A stretch of DNA of 64,000 nt from Helicobacter sp. 13S00477-4 (GTDB taxonomy: Bacteria; Campylobacterota; Campylobacteria; Campylobacterales; Helicobacteraceae), in NCBI RefSeq assembly GCF_002272785.1, contig NZ_MLAS01000001.1, positions 186,001 through 250,000 on the forward strand, read 5' to 3'. The translations under genes and the position numbers were made by a program. Positions 55,801 through 64,000 of the stretch are shown here, in pieces. Position 1 is the stretch's first letter; each line of letters opens with the position of its first letter. Under the pieces are notes generated by a model, which searched no databases, was not told where the DNA came from, and was given only the letters and a program-made list of their open reading frames with translations.

Positions 55801-57843
55801 TCCTTCTGTTTTATCAGCTTTAAGCACATCCCCACCAAAATCAAAGACAATATGCTGGTCTCCATCTTGAGCTTGATAAATATTGCTACTCATCTCCTCA
55901 TCAGGTAGATTATCCAAATCAATCTTTTGTGCATTATCTTCTGAGCCTAAAGAATTTGTGATTTTACCTAGTTGCCAAGTGTTACCTACCCAAATCACAG
56001 AGCCATTGATTTTACTAGAACTATCAGAAAAAAGATTTATATCCAAAGAACCAAAATCAATAAAATTATATATATTGTCTTGATTGTCATTTGAAATGAC
56101 AAATCCACTACCTGAAGTAGCTTTTGAATAAGAACCATCACTTTTTGTGTAACCATAGCTTGAAATGGAATCTTTTCCGATGAAATTAAGCGTAACAGCC
56201 TTATTGGTATAGCCTACTTGACCTTTGAACTGATGTTTGGTATTCAAGTCAAGTGTTTGGGTATTCCCAGCACTATCTTTTGTATGTGAGAGGATATTAT
56301 CATCTACAAATTTTTGAGCTGTTGTAGACAAAGTATTTGTTTCATCACTAGATTCACCAGGGAGTTTTGCCAAATCAGTCCCATTGAAAGTGATTTGGAA
56401 ATTTTTGAACTTGCTTTTATCTTTTGCTTCATAGCTATCACTTGATGAGATAGAAGTGCTCCAAGTTCCATCTGTATTTTTGTAACTTACCCCTGCTTTA
56501 TCCTCTATATTGCCGCTAAATTGCTCATTGATGATATTGATAGAACCATTAAAGCCTTTCAAAGCATCAAATTTCAAAGCACTATCATCAGTGGTAGAAG
56601 GATTTTTATTATCAAAACCATCGATGAGTAATGTAGAATTTTCACTCCCACCCAAAATTGAAGCATCTTTGCCAAAAGCATTTTGACCATAAAAATATAA
56701 ATTGGCAGTTACTCTTCCTTGTTCATCTGCATCACTACCACCCAAATCAAGTTTGCCACTCAGGCTTGAAGTAGCTTTGATGAGCTTTGTATCGCCTATG
56801 ATAGAGGGATCATTCCAGTATTTTTGCTCATCATAAACCCTATCATTAAAATTTCTACTATCAAAAGTCGCATTGAAAGTAGTGTTTATGGTTTGAGTTT
56901 TAGAATCAGTAGTTTTGGTCGGGGCTTTGATCGTAGCATTTTTGATATCAGAGCCAAATACATTATAGACATAATTAGCAGTACCTGTTCCAATATTAGC
57001 TTTTGAAGCAAAGATTTTATCAGCAATGAGGTGTTCTGTGGTCGCATCTGTATTGGTAGAATCTTTGGTAGTCAGGGCAGAACCCATATTGATAAGATTG
57101 ATAGTAGCTTTAGCATTACCAGAAAGTTCGATCATATCCTCTTTACTCATAGGCACTATAGAACTATCCCCTATGAAGGTAAAATGATTGTCTCCTCCTG
57201 CCAAAGCCACAGTTTTTTTCATCACAAGAGAAGAAGATTCAACATAATCTTTAAAATCCTTTTTGTGCTCCTCACTATTTGAAATATAACTATTTTCAGT
57301 CAATAATGAATTATCAGAAGTTAAGAGCTGTTTATTTTTGGTTGATTCAGAAGATTTTGCAAATATCATTGTTGCGTTTATATTATCTGAGGCAGAATAT
57401 AAACCATTTTCTACAATCAGATTAGTCCCCCTGACATAAAAATTCCCTTTTGCAGCACCACCTGTATTGGTTATATCTTGATTCATAGACACAGTCGCTG
57501 CTGTATTGTCCAAAGTCAAATCCAAGCTTGCATTCCCTGCTAAAGTTATAGTAGTCATTTTGTCTTTGGCATCAGTTCCTGTAGGATTAGATGGCAGTAA
57601 TGATCCTTTGCCTTTGAAAGATAGCTTCGAACCATCTTTTAGCAAAGAAATCTCAGAGCCTTTATAATAAGTCTTATTATCACCCGTAGTATCAAAGCTC
57701 AAGTTGGCAAAAGTGCTGCTAACTTTTTTAGGACTAGTTCCAGTGATATTGCCATAAATATCCCCGATAATAGAGGTATTATTCGCTATCAATGAAGTGT
57801 CAGGGGCAAGTGTGATAGTCGAACTCAAACCTTGAATTTCCAA
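52825..57843 (-). CDS. giant autotransporter, C-terminal part: passenger end, beta barrel and SPOR-like domain
   Basis: A 1,672-codon frame with no real start: its first codon is a TTG just inside the G7 tract at 57846-57852. With eight Gs the upstream frame reads straight through (NNPGG-V-LEIQGL). It holds the passenger's second half (Asn/Ser/Asp-rich strand repeats, many KATINL-like units), a barrel at residues ~1240-1535 (GAWARVINGLGSDKSG ... to RFSFGAK), a charged linker with CQGC near 1581, and a SPOR-like domain at ~1588-1672 (GLYLQVAVLV ... KRYLIGPFKDIQAVYSAK). SPOR domains bind denuded peptidoglycan glycan. The barrel thus continues into the periplasm instead of ending with Phe, which is unusual. 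Confidence 0.8.
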   Translation of the reverse strand: MEIQGLSSTITLAPDTSLIANNTSIIGDIYGNITGTSPKKVSSTFANLSFDTTGDNKTYYKGSEISLLKDGSKLSFKGKGSLLPSNPTGTDAKDKMTTITLAGNASLDLTLDNTAATVSMNQDITNTGGAAKGNFYVRGTNLIVENGLYSASDNINATMIFAKSSESTKNKQLLTSDNSLLTENSYISNSEEHKKDFKDYVESSSLVMKKTVALAGGDNHFTFIGDSSIVPMSKEDMIELSGNAKATINLINMGSALTTKDSTNTDATTEHLIADKIFASKANIGTGTANYVYNVFGSDIKNATIKAPTKTTDSKTQTINTTFNATFDSRNFNDRVYDEQKYWNDPSIIGDTKLIKATSSLSGKLDLGGSDADEQGRVTANLYFYGQNAFGKDASILGGSENSTLLIDGFDNKNPSTTDDSALKFDALKGFNGSINIINEQFSGNIEDKAGVSYKNTDGTWSTSISSSDSYEAKDKSKFKNFQITFNGTDLAKLPGESSDETNTLSTTAQKFVDDNILSHTKDSAGNTQTLDLNTKHQFKGQVGYTNKAVTLNFIGKDSISSYGYTKSDGSYSKATSGSGFVISNDNQDNIYNFIDFGSLDINLFSDSSSKINGSVIWVGNTWQLGKITNSLGSEDNAQKIDLDNLPDEEMSSNIYQAQDGDQHIVFDFGGDVLKADKTEGNAASDYKMDGSIQESDDSKDSSYIFSHLPKLDLSQSGSETEPKNIIDVLNTTINPKNTDSDKKPIQVSQGTIGVAGTEITGDIYLKNTNTSDLSKNIALDLRFDNTGRFNGHKIYGDAKKTVYFDGDNSFNKDSLKIYDGSKDSSYTFDNVGDLNQTTINNVMNGNGSSYTKGDFNFSGDSTLIGNITDMYNETSKDQNISIDNAKVIGQISTIVKVDAKFGVGSRVDIANKNGNSVYDFSAFANNKAPVIANIDLDSNKKAATIKGFDGSTSLIGSIKDTDVSELQNTTSTDHATIQTFVKVKTSNNKYVFGDIGKKIYGGKWIVTDNSFVKELIMYGNPKNFNTNGLEPIGFVPDDISLIDLRGGRALGSNTYSNTTGALLSGAVSDSTIASNDSFHSLYVDHLTMGFGLIRMGVDTADGVGDKLSVNKVEAASGNKLQVFLEGGDYKGFTPIVLADFNSDIRDNYFVPEGYTTGIYDITPIISVHKYKKDDTNEDITKEAAYNPTTGAYNRDIDNSQYTLDGFLINADTARVNPLQESLNTFYRGFRIATNNLNLRMGELRGIGANQGAWARVINGLGSDKSGNEDFYTTLQAGYDYKFDVLGGVNYLGVDAEATLLTSKGSGYSNSGRNLGLGIYNTYVMDNGFYVDASMKYLNLSQRISIKEPTITSPADSVYSNAFLLGGEVGYRYGLDTLMTQVFGAPKNIYTLGYFVEPQVELIYGYIGSSQYNMTVSGSDYSATLMGDNALISRVGAVLGKTFKTNTGLSADVRLGLSYINEINTGGDTKIMQTGSAILPAVLSSTPSNNKLNLSLGTNIAFNDSWRMYADISRTFLGVYNFDYNLNIGARFSFGAKENARAKNIRYEKQQQKDQRFNTEINQIIKNKQTYQSNKSLKVGCQGCAPEEGLYLQVAVLVHQDPSIMKLFEKYSYRVIPFAYKDKKGNTMQAKRYLIGPFKDIQAVYSAKPQADRIVQAIDKNPKAYSVMWEVK

Positions 57844-60800
57844 TACCCCCCCGGATTATTGATATTGAGGATATTTTGTTTAGATTGAGTGCCAGCAAAT
57901 TTTAGAGTCACATTACTCGCAGAGCCATCATAATTATAAGTGATGATAGAATCAGATTTGCTATAGAGCGAATTAGGATTGAGGGTCACATTGAGTGTAT
58001 CAGAAGCTCCATTCTCCAAGACTCCATAAAATTTAGAATGTGAAGTATTCGCTTTGCCATCAGCACCTGTGGTTGTAGTATCCCCAAAGACTGCATTCAC
58101 ATTGCCTTTAAAATCACCTATGATACTCGTGGCTGTAGCGATGAGGCTAGAGTTTTCTTTGATGCCTGTTGTGTTTTTGAGTGCGACAGTGCCATCTGTA
58201 TCCTTGAAGCTCAAATCAGTCTTTCCAGTTCCCAATTTGATTTCAACTGGGTTAGTGCCACTTTGGCTTTTGATAGAGCCTGAATGGCTAAAAGAAAAAG
58301 ACTGATCATAAGAATTGCTTGAAAGATCAATCATATCCCCTTTGAATGCAGAAGCTTGGAGTGCATTACTCAAGCCTGAATAAGTGATACTTTTATCAGG
58401 GGCAGTATCGAAGGCAAAGTTGAAGGCATAATCATTATCTTTTAAGCTTCCAGTGAATGAAGAACCTGCTAAAACAATCTTAGTGCCTTTTGTAATGTCT
58501 TTTTTGTCATCTGAGCTTACACCATCAAATCCAGTTACATTGCTAGTATTACCAGAAGAGATTTGAGGGGATTTATTATTGAATGCAAGGAATCCAGCAT
58601 TATGGAATGCACTCTGAATTGTATTTTTATCAGAAGAAGTGCTGATACCTTTTAGGTTGAATACAGAGATTTGATTAGCACCACTTGCACTACCGCCCAA
58701 AATACTCCCAGCAAACTTCACAGCATTTGTATTATCGGTAAAATCAAGGTTGATATTATGCTTGCCCTGTCCTACGATAACCAATCCATAAGTAGAAACA
58801 TCATTACCTGAATAATCAAGGTTCATATTTACATCTACAAATTTATCAACTGAATCTACTTTTGTGGTTTGACCAATGATGCCATTGATAAAAGTATTGA
58901 CTAAGTTCAGACTCCCTACAGATTCTTTGAATTGGTCATATTTGAGCACACCTGCGTTATAAAAATTATAGCTTGAGTCATCTGTACCACCATAGATATG
59001 TCCAGTATAGCCAGATTGATTGTCTTTGACGCTAAAAGTGCCTTTAGTGAAAGCAAAAGTGATGTTCTTTTTGAAATGATCGTCTTTAAAGCCAATATCC
59101 CCATCCGAACTCTTTGCAGTCACAAAACTAGCATCAGATGAAAAGATAGAATCTTTTTGAGTTAGCCTATAAAATGATGAAGTATCTTGTGCATCATCAG
59201 TATTGTTTGCCACGACAATGGTATTGCCTGCATCATCTTTTGAAAGGCTGCCATTCCCAAAGGTGGCATTGAGTCCAGAGATGAGATTTCCTTGAGAGAT
59301 GTTGAGCTCACCAAATTGGAATCCTGTGCCTTGGATTTTTGCTTGATTATTAGCAAAAGAATCCAAAACTACATTAGTCCTAGTGAGTGAGACAGTATAG
59401 GTTGCTTGTTTGTCAGTTGATGACACTGCTGGACTGCCTAAGAGTGATATATTCGTCTTATCTTTGATCAAATCAATGATATTTTTATTAGTGGCAGAAA
59501 AATCCAAAGTGCCAATATTATCAAAATTAACGACTGAGCTTTTTGAGCCTCCATAGATTTCTACGAGTTTAGATGACTTGTCTTTTGTATTACCAGAGCC
59601 ATCATCTCCGCCAAATACAAAATTCATATTTAAATTTGCATTATTCCCATAGATATTACCCATACTTAATTGTTTGGAATCTGTAGTTTTCCTGAAATCA
59701 AAAGTCCCATCAATAATCCCATAATAATATGAATTACTATTATTCACACCAATATTCCCAATACTCTTTCCTGCTGTATTGAGGAAAGTCAATAAAGTAG
59801 AGGATTTAAAACCTTTAATATCCCCTATTGAACTATTATCAAAAGTAGCATTAATATTTGAATTTTGATCAGTTTTTTCTCTCATTAGAGATAGGTTAGA
59901 CAAATCAGAATCTTTGAGATTAATAGTTGCAAAACCCATACTTCCAATTTTTATGCTTATATTTGATTCACTTGTAGTATTTTCAAAATCTATAGCAGAA
60001 TTTTTACCATGAAATAACATTCCACCGTCGTTTTTGATTTTAGAATTAAGGAAAGTTACTTTGTTATGATTATTTGCAATAAAAAATAAACCTAAAGAAG
60101 TATCTTTATTTACTTCAAAATTAGAGTCTTTGACCAAAAGATTAAAATCCTGGATACCACTGACATTCAAATTGACCATTTTCGCAGTAGAATTATTCTC
60201 AATAGTCATATCAAATTTTTTGAAGTAATCTCCACCACTTATACTAAATTTATTTATTGTTGCATTATCAACTAAGAGTGAATTAGTAATCCTTGAATTT
60301 TTAACTCCAGATTTGAACTGCAAATCATCAATTTTTGAACCATTTTTCAAAGTCACGTTGTTGAAAGTGCCATTTAGTTTTACTTGAGAGATTTTTGAAT
60401 TATCAAGAACGATATTATTTATCAAATTAGATTGTTCATTAGGAGTAGAAGTGTCTATACTACCTTCTATCTTGGAATCTTTGAGCGAAATATTAGAGCT
60501 TAAGAGGTAAAAATGAGCTTTGATATTACTATTATTAGTCGCTGTGAGGTTAAATGTGTTTGCTACGAATATTAGTTTGTTGGATTCATCTTTGCTTTGA
60601 TTTTTATTGATAGTGGCATTGTTGAGGTTGAATGTAGATTTATTCCTGTTCCTATCGACATAATTTTGAAATGAAAAATCAGCTCCATTTGAAATATCAA
60701 TTGAAGTATTGGAAGAGAATCCAAAATAGACATCTTTGGCATTCCATTGACTATCTGAACCACTTATCTTGATACTAGGACTTGGCGATCTATCCCCATA

Positions 60801-61493
60801 ACCATAATAAGCATTCCATAAGCTCTTATAATCACCATTCCATTTCGCACCATCAGTAACAAGGATTTGATAATGTGCAGCCTGATCTGTAAAATTCCCA
60901 TCCCACTCAGTGCCAGCACCACTCAGAGAAATAGTCTTTAGAAGATTTCTATTTGGGTTACCATAATGTGATAAATCCCCTTTCCATTTAGCTCCATTGC
61001 TTAGGAATACATTGAACCCATAATATGATAAACCTTCAACTAGCGTGTTAAGACCAGATGTTATATTCCCTACAAAGGCATAATTTTTATTTTCACCTGC
61101 ATTAGCACCAGTATAACTTCCATCAAATTTCAAATTAGAATCCTTTCCATCATTTGAAACCAGCTGATAAGTGATATTTCCTTTATAGAGAGAATTTTTA
61201 AAATCAAAATCAAAGTAACCAGGAATTTTATCATGCATTCTAAGTAAACTAAAGTTCCCTTGGAGGAAAGAGAAATCATCAGCATTGACTACAGAATTTG
61301 TGGCTTTGAGGTTAATAGTTTGATTAGTAGAAGCGAATTGATGATCACTTCCTCCATATTTCAAGGTATAAACATCATTTTTTGAACTATCTGGAGTGAG
61401 TTTGATACCAGTTTTAAGGACATTCGAATTTTGATTGATAGTGGCTGAAGGGGTGGCTTCATCTGCTTTGAGCACTCCAGTGAATGGGAGCAA
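57825..61493 (-). CDS. giant autotransporter, N-terminal passenger part (frameshifted)
   Basis: A 1,222-codon frame that opens in the signal peptide and ends at a TGA just past the G7 tract. The true N-terminus lies further upstream and out of the reading frame of the start: ATG at 61644 (TAAGGAAAC before it) reads MMTQSKILTPKIPM, then the G12 tract. With 11 or 14 Gs the frame continues as KSLKSLSPKSLQ and the signal core FFPIVSIVLSAFLLPFTG before KADEA, a long autotransporter-type signal. The passenger has many short Ser/Asn/Lys strands (LSGAGTEWDGNF, NLKDSDLSNL) that suggest a beta helix. Restored length with the following part is about 2,939 residues. The frame and leader are certain; function is not. 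Confidence 0.8.
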   Translation of the reverse strand: MLPFTGVLKADEATPSATINQNSNVLKTGIKLTPDSSKNDVYTLKYGGSDHQFASTNQTINLKATNSVVNADDFSFLQGNFSLLRMHDKIPGYFDFDFKNSLYKGNITYQLVSNDGKDSNLKFDGSYTGANAGENKNYAFVGNITSGLNTLVEGLSYYGFNVFLSNGAKWKGDLSHYGNPNRNLLKTISLSGAGTEWDGNFTDQAAHYQILVTDGAKWNGDYKSLWNAYYGYGDRSPSPSIKISGSDSQWNAKDVYFGFSSNTSIDISNGADFSFQNYVDRNRNKSTFNLNNATINKNQSKDESNKLIFVANTFNLTATNNSNIKAHFYLLSSNISLKDSKIEGSIDTSTPNEQSNLINNIVLDNSKISQVKLNGTFNNVTLKNGSKIDDLQFKSGVKNSRITNSLLVDNATINKFSISGGDYFKKFDMTIENNSTAKMVNLNVSGIQDFNLLVKDSNFEVNKDTSLGLFFIANNHNKVTFLNSKIKNDGGMLFHGKNSAIDFENTTSESNISIKIGSMGFATINLKDSDLSNLSLMREKTDQNSNINATFDNSSIGDIKGFKSSTLLTFLNTAGKSIGNIGVNNSNSYYYGIIDGTFDFRKTTDSKQLSMGNIYGNNANLNMNFVFGGDDGSGNTKDKSSKLVEIYGGSKSSVVNFDNIGTLDFSATNKNIIDLIKDKTNISLLGSPAVSSTDKQATYTVSLTRTNVVLDSFANNQAKIQGTGFQFGELNISQGNLISGLNATFGNGSLSKDDAGNTIVVANNTDDAQDTSSFYRLTQKDSIFSSDASFVTAKSSDGDIGFKDDHFKKNITFAFTKGTFSVKDNQSGYTGHIYGGTDDSSYNFYNAGVLKYDQFKESVGSLNLVNTFINGIIGQTTKVDSVDKFVDVNMNLDYSGNDVSTYGLVIVGQGKHNINLDFTDNTNAVKFAGSILGGSASGANQISVFNLKGISTSSDKNTIQSAFHNAGFLAFNNKSPQISSGNTSNVTGFDGVSSDDKKDITKGTKIVLAGSSFTGSLKDNDYAFNFAFDTAPDKSITYSGLSNALQASAFKGDMIDLSSNSYDQSFSFSHSGSIKSQSGTNPVEIKLGTGKTDLSFKDTDGTVALKNTTGIKENSSLIATATSIIGDFKGNVNAVFGDTTTTGADGKANTSHSKFYGVLENGASDTLNVTLNPNSLYSKSDSIITYNYDGSASNVTLKFAGTQSKQNILNINNPGGYWKFKV
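57846..57852 (-). repeat. G7 tract with frameshift inside the giant autotransporter gene
   Basis: Seven Cs on the plus strand. Seven gives a stop 6 codons after the tract; eight restores one frame. Whether this is a biological slip or an assembly error cannot be told from the sequence. Confidence 0.9.
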
Positions 61494-61587
61494 AAAAGCA
61501 GATAAGACGATAGAAACAATAGGGAAAAAATTTTTATTTTTGGGTTTTTGAGTTTGAAGAGACTTTGGAGAAAGGCTTTTTAAGGAT

Positions 61588-61644
61588 TTAGCCCCCCCCC
61601 CCCATAGGTATTTTTGGAGTCAAGATTTTAGATTGAGTCATCAT
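61588..61644 (-). CDS. phase-off leader peptide of the giant autotransporter
   Basis: From the ATG at 61644 with its AAGGA ribosome site the frame codes for MMTQSKILTPKIPM followed by four Gly, then TAA, 18 residues in all. It is the aborted start of the autotransporter, produced because the tract has 12 Gs. A second ATG at 61641 is in the same frame. Confidence 0.75.
   Translation of the reverse strand: MMTQSKILTPKIPMGGGG
61592..61603 (-). repeat. G12 slippage tract near the autotransporter start
   Basis: Twelve Cs on the plus strand, the longest G/C run in the window, 14 codons after the start codon. Only 11 or 14 (not 10, 12 or 13) Gs give the full signal-peptide frame. A run of this length at a gene start is the hallmark of phase variation in Helicobacter and Campylobacter. 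Confidence 0.92.
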
Positions 61645-61866
61645 CTTTAAGTTTCCTTATTATTTTATTTTCAAGTCATTTTTGATGTGAATACAAAAAA
61701 ACTTTTTGAGGGTGGGATTAGAACATAAATTTATTTAAAGTAAACTTAAACATTTAATTTTTTTGAACCAAATTTTGAGTAGAACTATCGTTTCAAAGAC
61801 CTATTTGAGACAAAACCAAGAGATTAAAATTTTTGGAAATTTTGGGAAAAAAGAAGGTATTTTTGA

Positions 61867-61948
61867 ATGAATGATAAGTTAAAAAAAATCAATTTCATTA
61901 ACACATATGAATGATAAGTTAAAAAAAATCAATTTCATTAACACATAT
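61867..61948. repeat. 40-bp tandem duplication at the Fic gene 3' end
   Basis: Two exact copies with a period of 40 bp (61867-61906 and 61907-61946, with two further matching bases). The second copy codes for the last residues of the Fic protein (CVNEIDFF and stop at 61919); the first lies just past the stop. Confidence 0.92.
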
Positions 61949-63019
61949 TCCTCTTTGGAATATTTCTACAAGCTTTGTATTGATATAAAAATGATTGCGA
62001 CCTATTTTACGACACTCTAAAATGCCAAGTTTCTGGCAGATTTTTAGGTACTTTGAAGCAGTTTGTCGAGAAATATCTATTTTATCTAATATGAAATTGA
62101 TTTTTGTATAAGGGTGTGAAAAAATCAATTCAACTAAGTCTTTACTATAGATTTTAGGTGCATTGAGTTGAATCAAATCACTTGTTTCTTTGATGAGTTC
62201 ATCAATATATTTTATCATTTTTATTGTCTCAATAGCAGTTTTTTCAACACCCTCTAAGATATATATTATCCACTCAACCCATTTATTCTCTTCTCTGACT
62301 TTTTGTAAAAGATCATAATAAATATTTTTTGTCTGGATAATATAAGCACTCAAATATAAAATAGGCAAATCAAGAACCTTCATATAAACAAGATAAAGGA
62401 TATTCAATATCCTTCCAGTCCTACCATTCCCATCATAAAAGGGATGGATACTCTCAAATTGATAGTGAATCATCGACATCCTAATAAGAGGATCAAGAGA
62501 ATCCATATCCGAATTGATATATTTTTCAAGGTTTTTCATAAGGTGCAAAATATCATTATAGTCTTGAGGGGGAATATATTTGACTTCATTGGTAGAAGGA
62601 TTTTTTAGTATCGTGCCACTTTGTTTCCTGAAACCTGCGTTATTTTGTTCAAGTTCTTGCTGTATCTCTAAAATATGTTTGTTTAAAAACAAGCCATCTT
62701 TTTTGATGAGTTCAAATCCTTTTTTGAGTGCCCTGCTATAATCTTGCACTTCCTTTGCATTTTGACTCACTGCTTCATCACTAGCTTGGGTTAAAAATAA
62801 TTCAGTATGTGTAGTGATGATATTTTCAATCTCACTTGAATCTTTTGCTTCTTGAAGGATTAAAGAGTTTATCAAAATATTTTGATTAGGGATAATCTTC
62901 ATAAAACCATTTAGATTTCCTAAAGCTCTTGAAGCATTGATTAGTTTTTGATAAATCTGAGGGGTAAGATTGATTTGTATGGGTAATTCCTGTGGCAAGA
63001 AACCTTTATCAATAGACAT
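61919..63019 (-). CDS. Fic-domain protein, probable AMP-transferase with winged-helix C-terminus
   Basis: 366 residues. The Fic active-site motif is SIHPFYDGNGRTGRILN near residue 191 (catalytic His, GNG anion hole, second Arg). An inhibitory helix motif of the S-xxx-E-N type appears as SSEIEN at residues 61-66, so it belongs to the self-inhibited class II with an N-terminal inhibitory helix. After ~300 a winged-helix region (PYTKINFILDKIDISRQTASKYLKICQKLGIL) follows, a common Fic arrangement. It would transfer AMP to Ser/Thr/Tyr of a target protein. No antitoxin gene is needed or seen. The target is unknown. The ATG is preceded by AAGGAGGAT. Confidence 0.9.
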   Translation of the reverse strand: MSIDKGFLPQELPIQINLTPQIYQKLINASRALGNLNGFMKIIPNQNILINSLILQEAKDSSEIENIITTHTELFLTQASDEAVSQNAKEVQDYSRALKKGFELIKKDGLFLNKHILEIQQELEQNNAGFRKQSGTILKNPSTNEVKYIPPQDYNDILHLMKNLEKYINSDMDSLDPLIRMSMIHYQFESIHPFYDGNGRTGRILNILYLVYMKVLDLPILYLSAYIIQTKNIYYDLLQKVREENKWVEWIIYILEGVEKTAIETIKMIKYIDELIKETSDLIQLNAPKIYSKDLVELIFSHPYTKINFILDKIDISRQTASKYLKICQKLGILECRKIGRNHFYINTKLVEIFQRGICVNEIDFF

Positions 63020-63141
63020 AAATCCTCCTTAGACTATAAAATTTATTTTAACACAACTCATTGTATAAAAGTTAAAAAGGATTAAGACTTAAAAATAAAA
63101 AATGGGAGAAAAAAGGCGAAGGGCTAAGGGAAAAGGTAGGA

Positions 63142-64000
63142 TTAGCCTTTTCGTTTCTCTACTATCTCTTTAGCAATATTGGCTGGGACTTCACCATAAT
63201 GGTCAAACTCCATTGAATAAGTCCCTCTTCCCTGCGTGGCTGAACGCAAATCAGTAGAATAACCAAACATTTCTGCGAGTGGGACAAAGGCATTGACGAT
63301 TTTTAGCCCCATCCTATCATCCATAGAATTTATCTGACCTCGACGCCTATTGAGATCACCGATGACATCACCCATATACTCTTCTGGGACTTCGACTTCG
63401 ACTTTCATCATCGGCTCTAATAAAACAGGGCTAGCACTCCTACAAGCATCTTTAAAAGCCATAGAACCAGCGATTTTAAAAGCCATTTCAGAAGAATCCA
63501 CATCGTGATAACTCCCATCATAAAGCGTTACTTTAAAATCCACGACCGGATAGCCAGCTAAAACACCATTTTGCATTGCCTCTTGAATCCCTTTGTCTAC
63601 TGCGGGGATATATTCTTTGGGGATGACCCCACCTGAGATTTGATTGACAAATTCATAGCCGCTACCAGCTTCTTTTGGCTCAAGCTTGATGAAGACATGA
63701 CCGTATTGACCCCTACCACCTGATTGCTTGGCGTATTTGCATTCTTTATTCACTGAAGCCCTGACCGTCTCTCTGAAGGCAACTTGAGGTTGTCCGATTT
63801 CAGCTTCTACTTTGAACTCTCTTTTCAAACGATCCACGATGATTTCTAAATGCAGCTCACCCATCCCGCCGATGAGGGTTTGACCCGTCTCTTCTTGGGT
63901 ACTGACTCGGAAGCTTGGGTCTTCTTCTGCTAATTTACCTAGTGCGACACCCATTTTTTCTTGATCTGCTTTGGTCTTTGGCTCCACAGCGATATGGATG
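63142..64000 (-). CDS. fusA: elongation factor G, C-terminal part (5' end outside window)
   Basis: The frame is open to the window's right edge, so the start is not seen. The visible ~286 residues include [25 protein letters not shown] (domain III end), [27 protein letters not shown] and the domain IV tip [21 protein letters not shown], then domain [13 protein letters not shown] and [24 protein letters not shown]. These are strongly conserved. EF-G drives ribosomal translocation. Adjacency to the Fic gene is probably coincidental. Confidence 0.96.
   Translation of the reverse strand, partial: IHIAVEPKTKADQEKMGVALGKLAEEDPSFRVSTQEETGQTLIGGMGELHLEIIVDRLKREFKVEAEIGQPQVAFRETVRASVNKECKYAKQSGGRGQYGHVFIKLEPKEAGSGYEFVNQISGGVIPKEYIPAVDKGIQEAMQNGVLAGYPVVDFKVTLYDGSYHDVDSSEMAFKIAGSMAFKDACRSASPVLLEPMMKVEVEVPEEYMGDVIGDLNRRRGQINSMDDRMGLKIVNAFVPLAEMFGYSTDLRSATQGRGTYSMEFDHYGEVPANIAKEIVEKRKG

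Noticed and set aside
61919-64000. Fic protein acting on the adjacent EF-G as a toxin-target pair
   Set aside because: fusA is a housekeeping gene with its own context. Adjacency alone is no evidence, and this Fic is the self-inhibited type.
1-64000. tRNA, rRNA, CRISPR arrays, insertion sequences and prophage genes
   Set aside because: No cloverleaf, rRNA core, spaced direct repeats, transposase motif or phage gene was seen. Intergenic gaps are short and AT-rich.

Overview
The window is low-GC, densely coding DNA from an epsilonproteobacterium, most likely a Helicobacter species. The evidence is the gene content and order. prfB-cheZ-U32 peptidase, rpmE-rsmI-trmH and csd3-nudix-pgbA-glcD follow orders I remember from H. 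pylori. There are Hof/Opr-type porins, a flgM-flgN-like-flgK flagellar block, and Fur boxes of the form TAATAATnATTATTA. Several genes absent from or different in H. pylori (a bile-salt-hydrolase-like enzyme, a Tat-exported molybdoenzyme, 3-hydroxybutyrate dehydrogenase, GntP permease) suggest a non-pylori, possibly intestinal or enterohepatic species; that last step is inference.

Layout. 0-3 kb: tandem porin paralogues and a type II NADH dehydrogenase-like flavoprotein. 3-8 kb: an operon for uptake and oxidation of 3-hydroxybutyrate and acetoacetate (atoB, scoA, scoB, bdhA, gntP). 8-18 kb: an amidohydrolase, an aminotransferase, a block with L31, two RNA methyltransferases and a RodZ-like membrane protein, then a peptide ABC transporter half-system. 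18-27 kb: two TonB-dependent receptors, each with a Fur box, around a CPBP protease, then an MFS exporter, a choloylglycine hydrolase and a BASS transporter. 28-32 kb: citrate synthase, isocitrate dehydrogenase and glutamate dehydrogenase. 32-37.5 kb: prfB, cheZ, U32 peptidase, purE, a DUF3972-like protein and a DUF89-like protein. 37.5-41 kb: a TMAO/DMSO-reductase-type molybdoenzyme with its monohaem cytochrome. 41-45.3 kb: ogt, glcD, pgbA-like, NUDIX and csd3-like genes. 45.4-49 kb: flagellar genes. 49-62 kb: two autotransporters, one about 8.8 kb. 62-64 kb: a Fic protein and the 3' end of fusA.

The most striking region is 49-62 kb. The giant autotransporter on the minus strand is broken twice at guanine runs. 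A G12 run just after the start codon ends translation after 18 codons, and a G7 run in the middle shifts frame. Eleven (or 14) and eight Gs respectively would restore one protein of about 2,940 residues. It ends not with the beta barrel but with a periplasmic CxxC segment and a SPOR-like peptidoglycan-binding domain. The neighbouring autotransporter has a G8 run in its Gly/Ser linker, and a TonB receptor near 18.8 kb has an in-frame G9 run. The window therefore looks rich in slippage-switchable surface genes.

Other points are a possible cytoplasmic bile-salt deconjugation module, a RodZ-like shape-protein candidate, a 27-residue membrane peptide gene, a glyoxalase-family remnant, and several long palindromes in promoter regions. 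No tRNA, rRNA, CRISPR array, insertion sequence or prophage gene was recognised. All functional calls come from reading motifs and family memory; no database search was run.
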